From NCBI GenBank assembly GCA_013398955.1, contig VWPU01019139.1, forward strand, positions 62,001-126,000: a stretch of 64,000 bases of DNA. Reading direction: 5' to 3'. The notes beneath the pieces are model-generated. The model was given only the letters and a program-made list of their open reading frames with translations. It made no database searches and was not told the origin of the DNA. Below are positions 12,561 to 22,699 of the stretch, piece by piece. Positions within the stretch are counted from its first letter, which is position 1; the number at the start of each line of letters is the position of its first letter. The DNA comes from Callaeas wilsoni (lineage: Eukaryota; Chordata; Aves; Passeriformes; Callaeidae). A program made the position numbers and the translations under genes.

Positions 12561-13658
12561 AAAGACAAAAGGTGGTGCCTGAAGAGCCAAGACCTTTCCC
12601 CATAGCAGTTCAGGATAAAAATTCTTGACCAAAAGAGGCAGAGCAAGCAATCAGCATTTCGCCTTCCCCTGGGAGCAGATTAAACAATGCTTATCTGCTC
12701 TTGTTATTGTTCCAGAAAGAAATGAAAGACCGAAGACAAAGACAGGAGAAAAAGAAAAGCAAATCTTAAAAAGCAAAACTGGATGTATCATAGCAGCCTG
12801 GAAACTTCCAGTTCATTTTCTTCAGTGAAGCGGTTTCTCTGCCCTGGAGGAGGGTCTCCCGAAGTAGGGGGATGCACTGTCCCCCAGACTGCGCTGCCTC
12901 CTCTGAAAACATCGTGCCTGCAGGAGCCTCCTCTGGGTCAGGGCTTTGAGCTGCTCCTGCTGCAGTCCTTCACCATTAGAGATGCACGTCCTGAATCCCT
13001 TCAACCGCAGAGAAGTGATTTTGTAGCCACAGCTCTTGAAGAAAGATCCTCTGTTTTTCTGAGGGGTGCTGCCCATTCCCTCCATCTGACATGAAAACAG
13101 AGCCATCGCACCACCACCGCTGTCTCTGTGGAGACCCTCCTGGCTCTGCTTCCATGTGCCCACAGGAGATGAGGACCAGACTGCCGTGCCCCCAGCCTCC
13201 AGACCAGAGCCCTGGTGTTTTATGGCACCTGTGTTGCTGCGCTACCCGGGATGCTGAAGCTGTCTGAAACTAGTCTGTTTTGGAAACAATTAAAGCTTCT
13301 TACATACACAACAGAAATGCAGAAAAATCCTCGAAATACCTTATAAGCAAGTCCTTTGATTCAAACTGAAAGCCTGAAATGAAAAGTGGAAGAGATGTTT
13401 CAGGACAATCTATGTCTGTTACAGATCTCAGATGTCATCAATAAGGAAACAACAATGATGGGCAAATTCTACGTTTCCTGTGCAGAGCTGAGCACAGGCA
13501 AGGCTGTGCTTCATGCTGCTCAAGGAATAGCTGTCATACCATTACAGCAAATAAGGTCTCTGTTGAGTTTTTCACCTTTTTTATCGTCCAGTTTGCCCAA
13601 AATTAAATTTCATGTTATTTAGGTGGGGCTTTCAAAAAGGTGTTGAAAGATAACAGTT
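12561..13658. other. Gene-free stretch upstream of CR1
   Basis: Open frames at 12783-13094 and 12822-13163 overlap on opposite strands and match nothing. The part 13262-13400 is AT-rich with GGAAACAATTAAAGC and could be a small conserved element, but the motif content is thin. Confidence 0.4.
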
Positions 13659-14131
13659 TTGGAGCAGGCCAGGTCCAGAGAACAGAATGGAGTTGGGGAA
13701 GGGGCTGGAGCACGAGTCTGATGCGGAGCAGCTGAGGGAGCTGGGGGAGCTCAGCCTGGAGAAAAGGAGGCTCAAAAGGGACCTTCTGACTCTGCACAAC
13801 TCCCTGACAGGAGGGCAGAGTCAGGTAGTGATTGGGCTCTTCTCCCAGGTAACAAGTGACAGGACAAGAGAAAATGGCCTCAGGTTGTGCCAGGGGAGGT
13901 TTAGATGGGAATAAGAAATAAGGAAAAATGTTTTTCTGGAGAGGGTTTTTCAGTCCTGACACAGCCTGCCCAGGGTAGTGGTGAGTCAACATCCCTGGAG
14001 GGATTCAAAAGATGTGTGGATGTGGCACTTGGGGACAAGGGTTAGTGATGGTGTTGGCAGTGCCACGGGAATGGTTGGACCTGATGGTCTTAGGGGGCTT
14101 TTCCAACCTCAGTGATTCTGTGATTCTATGA
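13659..14131 (+). mobile_element. CR1 LINE 3' fragment, 5'-truncated
   Basis: This segment matches the 3' end of avian CR1 non-LTR retrotransposons as I know them. It has the GGGGCTGGAGCA motif region, the CTGGAGAAAAGGAGGCTC motif at about 13758-13775, the TCTTCTCCCAGGTAACAAG motif at about 13838-13856, and a terminal tail of repeated GTGATTCTRTG near 14111-14131. The tail orientation places it on the + strand. CR1 copies are normally 5'-truncated and leave no obvious target duplication, and none is seen here. The family is a Y/F/J-like CR1 rather than the type at 44449, since the internal text differs. Confidence 0.85.
13687..13914 (+). pseudogene. CR1 ORF2 C-terminal remnant
   Basis: A 75-codon open segment inside the CR1 copy shows the characteristic C-terminal CR1 text: GLEHE near its start, then LRELGELSLEKRRLKRDLL, then LFSQVTSDRTRENGLRL, then GRFRW. 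The stop at 13912-13914 cuts off the part that follows in family members, and the reverse transcriptase and endonuclease domains are absent because the element is 5'-truncated. It is a dead fragment with no expected product. Confidence 0.7.
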
Positions 14132-14375
14132 CTCCCAAGTAGGATGTCACAGTAACTAGCAGTAGTGTGTTGTTCCTTGGCATTGAATATTTCGCCCAGT
14201 AAGGAAGTGACAAATTCATTATGTATTTAAGTCTTTTCACAGAGAACTGTCCTGGAGTCAGTTCCTCAGTATGTCTGGAGTATCTACATCCATAACAGCT
14301 GTGGATGATCAGATGCTCCTGGGATAACAAGGTTCTGGAAAGAGATAAATGCAGCAAATGTGTTTGAACAGGAGA
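14132..14375. other. Short unannotated gap between CR1 and LTR fragment
   Basis: Mixed-composition sequence with no recognised element. Any open frame here is short. Confidence 0.5.
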
Positions 14376-14535
14376 TGTTGCCACGGCTTAACCCCAGCCA
14401 ACAAGTCCATCCCGCACTATTGTTTACTCACCCTTCCCCCCTCGGAGGGATGGGAAGGAGAATCAGAAAACAGTGTATTTTTCTGTAGATTGAAATAAGA
14501 ACAGTTCAATAATTAAAATAAAGTAAAATATTGCT
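14376..14535 (+). mobile_element. Degraded LTR fragment (avian endogenous retrovirus-type, 'CCCCAGCC' family)
   Basis: The segment begins TGTTGCCACGG, then CTTAACCCCAGCC, a GGGATGGGAAGGAGAATC stretch, then GAAATAAGAACAGTTCAATAATT followed by AATAAAATAAA-like text. I recognise this order as the start of a common neoavian LTR (ERVL-like). Only the first 160 bp or so are convincing, and the rest is lost or too diverged. No internal retroviral coding sequence is present, so this is a solo or truncated LTR. The strand follows the TG start and is provisional. Confidence 0.6.
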
Positions 14536-14796
14536 ACTTCTACCCTGGAGTTCAGTAGAGCAGACTTTGGCCTCTTCAGGAATCTGCTGTCAGTGTTCTT
14601 TTCACAGAACGTCTTCCATACTTTTCCAGAGATTAAATTTCTCTATCCAGTGCATGTTTTAGTTCCTGCGCTCCAGGGTTCACATATAGTGCTTGGTTCC
14701 CATCTCTGCTGTAGGCTTTACTTTTGTTCCTACAGACATATTTAACTACTTCCTGGCCACTGTTTCATAGAGGATGTAAAATTTAACCAGAGGTGG
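14536..14796. other. Spacer between two LTR fragments
   Basis: No feature is recognised. This may be the diverged remainder of the first LTR, but I cannot see a diagnostic motif. Confidence 0.4.
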
Positions 14797-14965
14797 TGTT
14801 GAGGTTTGACACTGGCCAAGCGCCAGGCATCCACAAAAGCCACTCGCTCACCCTCCCCAGCCATTGCTGGGACAGTGGAGAGAAAAAAATTAACAAAGGG
14901 TTCATGAGTTGAGATAAGGACTGGGAGAAAACACTTCAAGGGCAAAACAGGCTCAACTTAGAGGT
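14797..14965 (+). mobile_element. Degraded LTR fragment (second avian family)
   Basis: The segment begins TGTTGAGGTTTGACACTGGCC, followed by GCCAGGCATCCACAAAAGCC, a TGGGACAGTGGAGAGAAAA stretch, TCATGAGTTGAGATAAGGAC, and GGGCAAAACAGGCTCAACTT. This order matches another neoavian LTR family I recognise, related to the first in its opening 30 bases. No internal coding sequence is seen. The downstream boundary is uncertain; the LTR may extend diverged to about 15.2 kb. Confidence 0.6.
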
Positions 14966-17164
14966 ACAAAGTACAGGTGTATAGGTGCAAGTGGAGGAAC
15001 TTTGTGTAGATGCTCCCTGGTTATCACTGGACCACATCACTCTCCTCTTCCATGAGCCTTGTTTTAGCTACTCTACTGTTTTAGCTACAACTACTGTTGT
15101 ACTTCTCCCTCAGTCCATCAGACACTTCATTTCTCTCCTGCAGTGCTCAGCTGATAGGCATTTTTGCTCTTCACCAGACAGCGTGTGTTCTTGTCAGCTG
15201 CCAGCCAGCTGATCATGATTAGATTGTAGTTGTGATAATGATTTCCTGTCTTTCAGGCCTGAACAGATGGTGTGCTGCTCCCAGTCCAAGGTCTGACTTT
15301 CAGCGTGCTTCGTGGCTTGTGGCACTGTGGCAGTGTGGCATCTGTGCACATGAAGCCTCGCAATGAGACCCTTGCAAGGGAGAGGAGCAACTGTGTCCTC
15401 TAAGGACCTTGCAAAGTTATATCCACTTCAGAGGAGTGCTGGGATGATTTTGTTTGTTGGATGCAGTCCTCCAAAATACACTTCTGTTCCCCAGCTTGGA
15501 AGTCTGTTGCTGATATACTCCCAGTGCCATAGTTAGGCTTGATATTTTAGAGAGCAACTAGTGTTTTATCCAGTAAGAGGTGCTACTTTTGAATTTTATG
15601 TTACAGGATCAATAAGGAGCAAAGGAATGGGGCCCCATATGATAGGCCTGATAATGGATTCGCTTCCAGGATTTGCAGATCTCCTTCTTCCTGGGACAGT
15701 TTTCCATTCTAATATGACAGGTTTTCCTATCTAGCTGCTGTACAGGGTAACCTGATGTGGCTTCTTCTGTAGATGATGTTTTGGGGCTTGCATCAGTGAC
15801 AGGAACTCCCAATGCCTAAGGAGCCAAGGAAGTGGGAGGGTCTGGTGGTGATGGAGCTGTCAGGAAGGGGCTCCCCTGCACAGTTCAGCAGACTTGGCAG
15901 TATTCTGACTGCCTCGTGAAGATCCATGAAATGAATGATCATCAAACATGGCCACTGCCTGCCAAAAAATAATATTTCTCCTGCACTTCATCCTGTTACT
16001 AAACAGCTCCTTCTCGTAAAATAATAAGCTTTCATCTCTTCATTTATTGCATTGCATGGGAACAACTGGCAGCTTGCTCATGTGTGCCAATTTATTAACT
16101 AAATCTCATTTACTAACTGGGAACAAATTCTTTTTGCTTGTAGCTGCTGAATACAAATGAAGTTTGGCTTCAGAGCTGCCCAGGTGCCAAGAAGCTTCCT
16201 TGGCCCATTTGTCCTTGTGTCAATGGCAGTTTCACTCTGCCAGTAAAAAACTTCTCTTCTGATGGGCCCTGCTATACATGAGAGGGTTGCTGCGCCCTTG
16301 CCGGAGGAATGCTTACACAGGAGGAAGACCAGGCTCAGAGACCTATCTCTGGTGCTGAGCTGCAAGGGGTCTGTTCTAGAGCAGAGGAACACCTCCCCAG
16401 CATTGTCAATCATTTCTTCCAAACTGTGTGCCCTGCCCAAGTGACAAAGAGAGAGGGGCCAGCCTTGGAGCAGGCCACTTCCAAGGGGCAGCCATCAGCC
16501 ATGGCCTGTGCCCCATCCTGACACACACCTCTGTAGTGACACAGCACTGGAAAGAACGTTGTTCTGAGAGCTGAGGGGGGCGTGCAGCAAGGCTTGCCCT
16601 GTTACACACACTTCTGACAAGGGCCATCCCATCCACTGCCTGCCACAGCAGCGGGAGCTCCCGTCCTCAGGACAGGCCAAGGGCCAGCCAGGACAGGCAG
16701 AGCCTAGGTGGAGCCTGAGGGGGAAGGGGCATCTGTTGGCAGGTTTCCATCCTTGCAGGGCTTGATGGGTTGCCCAGGGTGCTTGCTTTCCTGAGCTCTT
16801 CCTCCAGCTCTCCCATAGGTAATTTTCCCTGGGTACACCCTCTTGGCTCAGCATTTCCTGTTGCTCCCTGGGGAGCATTTTGGACACTCCCTGCACCTGT
16901 AGGTCCTGTGCCTACATGCAGTTCCCAAAGAGTGGGTAAAGTGACCTTCCCAAAACAGCCTGGCACTCGCTCCTCAGGACAGGGTCACTGTGCTGGCACT
17001 CACTCTCTGCCAGGAGACAGTCTCTGTGCAGAATATGGTGGTGCCTTTCAACAGAGGCCTTGGCAGGAGGCAAACAGTCAGGTTGAGTTTTGAAACCTCC
17101 AGGAAGAGTCAGTCTGTGAGGAGTGTTTGCTTCTTCTTCATACCTGCCTCCAGGTTTAATGGTT
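14966..17164. other. Gene-free stretch with a short tandem duplication
   Basis: Overlapping open frames up to 133 codons (16495-16896 minus) are Pro/Gly/Cys/Ser-rich and match nothing. AT-rich patches at 15955-16100 contain ATTTATT and CTAAATC but no clear cluster. Otherwise there is no recognisable element. Confidence 0.5.
15061..15095. repeat. Imperfect 17/18-bp tandem duplication
   Basis: GTTTTAGCTACTCTACT at 15061-15077 is followed directly by GTTTTAGCTACAACTACT at 15078-15095. It is a local slippage-type duplication, possibly within the diverged tail of the LTR fragment. Confidence 0.8.
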
Positions 17165-17445
17165 TTTCCTGAGCAGGAAAAATAACAAAAAAGATAATTC
17201 TTTTAAAACCCTTTATCTGAGAGCCCAGATTGTCAAGATTCATGCTGCTAGATAGATCAAACTAACTGAGAGTTAATTTGTCTGACCATAAAGTGGATTC
17301 AATAAGTGTAAAACAAAACTAATTGGTTTGCTTCCATACAAATTTAATCATACTATAAAATGTGATCAATGCAAATAAAAAGCATTGAGTAGGTTAATTA
17401 TCAAGAATCTATAAAGGAAAAAACGCGCTTTCTTTCAGAAACTGA
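17165..17445. promoter_or_regulatory. Candidate conserved noncoding element (octamer plus homeodomain sites)
   Basis: A sharply bounded AT-rich block contains a perfect POU octamer ATGCAAAT at 17369-17376, TTAATTA at 17394-17400, GTTAATTTG near 17272, AACTAATTGG near 17317, and GATCAA/TTTATC-type sites. It is nearly free of CpG until GCGCG at 17425-17429. A dense mix of POU and homeodomain cores in a gene-free context is typical of neural or developmental enhancers in conserved deserts. That function is inferred. Confidence 0.45.
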
Positions 17446-18455
17446 AAACTGTGTGGGTTTCCATCTCTGTACTGATCATCCCATGATGTAGACCCAGTCC
17501 AAATGCCCTGTGTCACATGCTGTGTGTGTCACAAGTAACTTGTCTCTCAGACTTCATAGTTTCTGTAATTATATGGCTTGAAGCTGTTGGTGGGGTGATT
17601 CATGACTCTTGGGGATGCTGTGCTTCAGCACCAACCAGGTGAAACACGAGGAGCACAATGCCTGTCAGTGACCCTCATCTATGCAGGGTCTGCCATGGCA
17701 AAAGGGCACCTGGCACCTCCCAGAGACCCAAACACAGATCCTGTCCCGCAGCTGATGCCAGGCTTGGGCTGCATGCAAAGCACCAGGAATTCTGCTGCTT
17801 GGGCTCTGCTTTACCCCTGTCCCCTTCCTACCAGGGAGTGGTGGCATGGCTGGGACCCCATGTCCTTGCCCATGAGAGCCCCCTTCTCAGGGCTCTCCAA
17901 AAAGACCTCAAATCCCAAACAGACACCTGCTCCTGATTCCTGCAGAAAACCTGACTTCATGGCCCCTCATCAGGCGGCTGAGGCACTGCTTGGGGCTCCC
18001 CAGCTCCCTCCATACAGACCAGCTTCAGATGGGGAGGATAGGGGTGCCATGCCAGTGCTTGGGCCCATCTGGGGCACCCTGTGCCCAGAGCCTCTTCAGC
18101 TGAGGACAATTGCTGAGGCAGCAATCTGGTGAAGTGAGAGGAAGCTGCCAGGAACAAGCTGCTGCTCTGCCACAGCATCCTGACAGCGGTTCAAGGCAAA
18201 CAGCACTCAATCAGCAAACTGAAACCTTTTAAATGAATCCATTGCAAGGCCTGCTGTGAGAGGCTGATATTGACTGTGCTTGTGGTGATGACTGGAGTGT
18301 GGCTGGGGTTGCTGCAGTTGCTGCTTATGCAAGACCTGTTGCCTCTGTCCCATCTGCAGCTTGCTGAGAGCTGACAGCTTTTCTAGACAGCATTGCCTCA
18401 GTTTGCCCATGTGCATGTCCAGCTTGGTCAAGATATGGAGGAAGGTACCTCCAGC
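17446..18455. other. Gene-free stretch; longest frame 176 codons, not supported
   Basis: An open frame at 17602-18132 (+) is long but Pro/Ala/Gly-rich, overlaps other frames on both strands, and has no domain I know. The piece 18190-18260 (GAAACCTTTTAAATGAATCC) has the look of a small conserved element. No splice or promoter context supports an exon. Confidence 0.45.
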
Positions 18456-18470
18456 TTGGCAGAGCAGAAG

Positions 18471-18652
18471 GAGAGGAGAGGAGAGGAGAGGGGAGGAGGG
18501 GAGGGGAGAGGAGGGGAGGGGAGGGGAGCAGATGAGAGCGGTGGAGAGGGGAGGAGAGGGGGGGGGAGGGAGGGAGGAGGGGGGGGGAGGGGGGGGGGAG
18601 GGGAGAGGGGGGAGGGAGGGGGGGGGGAGGAGAGGAGAGGAGAGGAGAGCAG
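18471..18652. repeat. Purine satellite, duplicated block copy 1
   Basis: This copy contains the marker GAGCAGATGAGAGCGGTGG, with GCAGAT at 18528-18533. The same marker occurs once more, exactly 307 bases downstream. The order of G and GA runs around it matches copy 2 closely. Confidence 0.85.
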
Positions 18653-18777
18653 AGGAGAGGAGAGGAGAGGAGGGGAGCGGAGCGGAGAGGGGGGGAGGGG
18701 AGAGGAGAGGAGAGGAGCGGGGCGGAGCGGGGCGGAGGGGGGGGACGGGGGGGGGGGGGGGGGGGGGGAGAGGAAAG

Positions 18778-18959
18778 GAGAGGAGAGGAGAGGAGAGGGG
18801 AGGAGGGGAGGGGAGAGGAGGGGAGGGGAGGGGAGCAGATGAGAGCGGTGGAGAGGGGAGGAGAGGGGGGGGGAGGGAGGGAGGAGGGGGGGGGAGGGGG
18901 GGGGGAGGGGAGAGGGGGGAGGGAGGGGGGGGGGAGGAGAGGAGAGGAGAGGAGAGGAG
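18778..18959. repeat. Purine satellite, duplicated block copy 2
   Basis: Same marker with GCAGAT at 18835-18840 and the same order of flanking runs as copy 1. The two copies are separated by a distinct GCGGAG- and poly-G-rich spacer. Confidence 0.85.
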
Positions 18960-18962
18960 CAG

Positions 18963-19724
18963 CCTGCGACTTCTGGGAAACTAAAGAATGATATTCCAAC
19001 ACACCAAGTTCCTGCTGTGGAAATTGTCAGAGCTGGGGTGGGAGAGAGAAATGCCAAAGCTAGAGGGGAGGAAGAGGAGCTGTTAATAACACTTTTTCCA
19101 GCCCAGAATTCCTCACCAGTAGTGCTGGGACTTCAGTGGTTTGCTTGGACAGCAGATGTGGTAGCCACTGCCCACAGCTTCCTCATTGCAGCTCCCAAGT
19201 CAGGAGTGCTGGAGGGCCCCACAGGCACGCAGAACCACAGGGGTGCTGGGGCCCTTGTGGTGGGCATGCCCCTGCTGCCCTGCATAGTGCTGGGGACAGC
19301 CCTGCCTAGGGAGGGCTGGTGACCTGGGACCCCACCTCTTGCCCTGCAGGCAGGGGCTGTGGGCAGGATCCTCAGAGAAAGCACTCAGCTTTCAGTGAGC
19401 TTTGTGCTGACTGCTGCAGCACTCTCGTGGAGGCCTCTGAGATCTCAGGAGGGACAGGAGGGCAGGAGTCAGTCCCCTGTCAGTCCCTGAGCCAGGCACA
19501 GTCTGTCTCCTGCTCAGGAAGGAGGAGCAGAGGAGTGCTGCAGAGTCACAGTGGGTGCCCTGACCTGAGGCGGCAGTCGTGCTGGTTTGTCTGCTACTGC
19601 CCCACCATCAGCTGCTGCCCCTGAGCTTCCAGGAGAAGCACAACTGGGAGCCTCGTGCTGTGCCAGGCACCCTGGAGAGCTTGCTTCCCTTCACTCATTT
19701 CTCCCTTCTCCCCAGATTTTGAGG
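18963..19724. other. Gene-free, GC-moderate stretch
   Basis: No recognised repeat or RNA. Open frames near 19017-19322 and 19319-19624 (about 100 codons each) match nothing. Confidence 0.5.
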
Positions 19725-19960
19725 TTTAAGTTCTAGTATCTCATAAAACATGGTCAGGTCATAATTTCAGCCTGCAGAAAGCTCTTTCCATGCAAAGGCT
19801 AGGATCCATACAAATTGCCCTGTTCTGTATCTCCAACTACAATAAGGAAACTTCAGATGCTGACAGTTTACTTGATATATGCCTAATATAGCTTAAATAA
19901 TTATTTAATGCAGACAAATAGAAAAGAGAACATCCATATGCTGTGGTGTAATAAGTAGTA
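19725..19960. promoter_or_regulatory. Candidate conserved noncoding element (AT-rich)
   Basis: An AT-rich block with TTAAATAATTATTTAATG near 19890-19907 and several TAATA cores. It overlaps the C-terminal end of a 241-codon minus-strand open frame, which I do not regard as a gene. Function is inferred. Confidence 0.3.
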
Positions 19961-22039
19961 CTTGCAACTTGCCGGGCAGCAGCAGCAGCAGCATGAACAA
20001 ACGGCTCTACCATGGCTGGAGAATGAAGGTCCAGCTGAGGAATCACCACAGGAAGGCCCTGCCGGGTGCTCATGGCGTTGAGGGACAGGCTAAGGAGGGA
20101 TGAGAACCCTCCGCAAGCCCTAATCATACAGGGCTGTTGAATCTGGTGGAGTAGAAGGAACTCTTTGTTCTGCTGCTTCTGCTGTGTGGGGCTGCTGCTG
20201 CCAGGGCTGGCAGGGTCTGTGGGCTGAGGGGCAGCATTGCCCAGCAGGGGTGGTGGAAAGCAGGACAGGAGTGGGTAGCCCCACGCAGGCTCCCTGGGCA
20301 GCACCTCTGCTCTCTCCAGCTGCAGCCACGTCCCAGAGGTTCTGCACCACCTGCCCATGCTGTCTGTGCCCCCGGGGCAGGGTGCAGAGGTTCTCAGTGT
20401 GCTGGCAGAGCCTGGACTCACGCGCAGCCTTGTCCCGCAGGCTGGCACAGGGTCGGGCAGTTGCTGCAGCCTGGAAGAAAAGTGTAAAAGAGTATAGGGA
20501 GGCAAATGGCTCCCTGTGAGCGGAACAGACTCCCAACAAGGGCGCTGCTCTGCCGGGAGCAAAACCCGTTCGCTTTTGGAGCTGCTCCTCTACCACTTTC
20601 CCAGGCTGATGTTGCGGGTTTCGTGAGTATAGCTCTCAGTCTTTCTTTGAGCTTCACGGTCAATGATTGCTTATGGGTTTTTGCTTTGCTTTATAAACTC
20701 AGTTGTATTTGGGAAAGCACCCCCCTCCATGAGCTCTGACAGATTACAAGGGCTGCACTTGACTGAGTTCCCAGTGTTCCACCGTGTCAGCCACACAGCA
20801 GCAGGGCTGTGGCCTGGCACAGCAGAGGATAAAAACTACAGCAGAGGTGGAAGATAAGTGGCTATAAAAAGTAAAATGTGGAGAGTCTGCCCTTTAAAAT
20901 ATATTAGGTGGTTTATAAATAGGCTCTGTGTTTTTAGGATGAATGCAGAATTGTTCAGCCCCTGAAGAATCTGACCTTGAAGAGAAGAAATGCTGTGCGC
21001 AGCTTTCAAAATGTTCTGAGAATGATCAGACAGGACAATTGCTCTTGCTTATTATTTCAACAGTAGGTGGTGTGTTCGGCTGGTGTGGTTTGGGAAGCAA
21101 CTTGAGCTCCAGCCTCCTCTTCCTCTCAGGTAACCTCAGTGTGCAGTCAGAGGCAGAGAACTTGAGGGTAAAGTTACCAAGTGTCTGGTGTGATTTCCAG
21201 GGATGTGTCACTCCTGGCAGCTGGGACAGTCTTGGCTGGGTGACTTGTGTGACAGCCAAGCTCTGAGGGTGTGAAGCTGAACCAGACAGAAGTGCGCAGC
21301 CTGGTTCTCACCACCTCGCTTGGCTGCCATGTGCTGCAAAGCTCCTGCCTGGTGAGCTGAGCTATGCGGGTCTGCCGTGCCAGCAACGCTCCTGCCTGCA
21401 CCCTCCTCCTGGTGGGGCATCTTTCAGGATGTGAGGGCCTGAGCTGTGCTGTACCTCTTCTCCAAGGGTGGTTGGACATGTATCTCCCACACCTCACGGC
21501 AGTGCAGCAGCCTCTTTGAGGTGGGGAGGACTTTTTGCTGATACTGGAGCTGTTCCCCTTTGTGTTGGGTACTTAGCTTTTTGATGGGTTGAAGCAGCGA
21601 GCTTGTGAACAGGAGGCTCTGTGGGGAGTGGGGAGAGGTGGGTTTTGAGTTTTGTTCTGGTAAATGCTGAGAAGTCACATGCTTTCTCTGGACAGCTAGA
21701 GGTTCAGGCCCAAACTGCAAAAGGCTGCTGCTGATTTGGGATTCTTCTGCTTTCAGGCAGCCTGGGGTGAGATCCAGGTCTTGTCTTCTGCTGCAATAGC
21801 TCAGTCTTGAATGAATGCCATCCTAAGTGGCCCTGCAGATTCTTTTAGGGGTACTGAGCAAGTGCAGCTGTGAGGTGAACCATAGCCTCCCTATTTTAAA
21901 TCTGTTTTTAGAGAAAACAGAGATGATTCCCTGTGTGAAGGAATAACCAGCAAATTGATCCTCCTGATGCGGGGAGCCAGAAGCCCCATGTGCTCTGGGC
22001 TCTGGCCAAGAAAATGTAAACAAACTCCAGTTTTATGTC
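19961..22039. other. Gene-free stretch
   Basis: Open frames, including 19837-20562 minus (241 codons) and 20120-20596 minus (158 codons), overlap in different frames with no recognisable domain. An AT-rich patch at 20860-20945 (TTTAAAATATATTAGG) may be a small element. No transposon tails are visible. Confidence 0.45.
19976..19993. repeat. (GCA)6 trinucleotide repeat
   Basis: Six perfect GCA units at 19976-19993. On the minus strand this would read as an alanine tract in one frame. Confidence 0.9.
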
Positions 22040-22262
22040 TGACCAAGGAGACATAAACCAAGCATTTTAAATATTTTGACATTTTACAATCCATCAAGGC
22101 CTTTAATTGTATTTTGAGTGAGTTCTTCTATATGTAAATACTAGTTAATGTTGAAATTGTTTATAGCCAAATTGTCTGTTTATGCAAATTGTGTTCCAAG
22201 ATCACAGAGCTTCTATTGTACAATAAACATGTCTGTTTTATTTAATGTTGGAAATGTTTCCT
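22040..22262. promoter_or_regulatory. Candidate conserved noncoding element (octamer and palindromic SOX-type site)
   Basis: This AT-rich block contains a POU octamer ATGCAAAT at 22182-22189 and, 25 bases later, the perfect palindrome ATTGTACAAT at 22215-22224. The palindrome pairs two inverted SOX-type ATTGT/ACAAT cores and is followed by AATAAACATG. TTTAATTG and GTTAATG cores lie upstream. The POU plus SOX combination is a known neural and stem-cell enhancer grammar. Function here is inferred. Confidence 0.5.
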
Positions 22263-22699
22263 TTGGCTGCTGTAGCTCTTCAGCGCTGCTCGTGTGGGGG
22301 CGAGTGCCAGCCTCCCTGTGGGGCAGAGAGATGTGATGGCTGCTCCAAGAGCTCCTGCTGTGGATCTGACTCCCTGAAGCTGCTCCCCTGGGATGGTGTT
22401 CGAATTGCCTTTCTGCCTGCATAGTCCATGGGCTGTAGTGTCCTCCACAAACCTTGGGGTGCCCAGTGGCTCCCTCAACTCGGTCCAGGCTGGGGTGCAG
22501 ACAGAGCCCCCACAGGTGCAGATGCTGCTGTGTGAGGGGATGGATCCCCCGCACTCTCTGGCATTCCTCAGTCTGGCTTGTGTCAATTCGAGGTTTTGGT
22601 GCAGAAGACGGCCAGCATTAAAACCCAAACTGCTCCTGCTGGGTGCGAAGTGCAGAGAAATCAGCATGCTGCTCCTGCCTGTGCTGCACCCAGGCAGTA
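22263..22699. other. GC-moderate spacer, nothing recognised
   Basis: Overlapping open frames on both strands match nothing. No repeat is visible. Confidence 0.45.

Larger units (their letters stand above)
18456..18962. repeat. G-rich purine satellite (GGAGA/GGGGA), about 500 bp
   Basis: The + strand is almost purely G and A for about 500 bp, built on GGAGA, GGGGA and AGGGAGG motifs, with only scattered C and T. It contains a 22-base G run at 18747-18768 and a direct duplication of about 180 bp (18471-18652 and 18778-18959, offset 307 bp). Such tracts can form G-quadruplex or triplex DNA. Long open frames on both strands (Gly/Glu/Arg-rich on +, Pro/Ser/Leu-rich on -) arise only because the tract lacks stop codons. 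Length and exact sequence may be unreliable in an assembly. Confidence 0.95.

Noticed and set aside
17602..18132. 176-codon plus-strand open frame
   Set aside because: Pro/Ala-rich composition, overlapping frames on both strands, no domain, no neighbouring exon-like segments.
18325..19057. Long open frames on both strands across the purine satellite (up to 225 codons), with Gly/Glu/Arg-rich or Pro/Ser/Leu-rich text
   Set aside because: They exist because the G/A tract contains no stop codons on either strand; several frames are open at once and the text is repeat-encoded.
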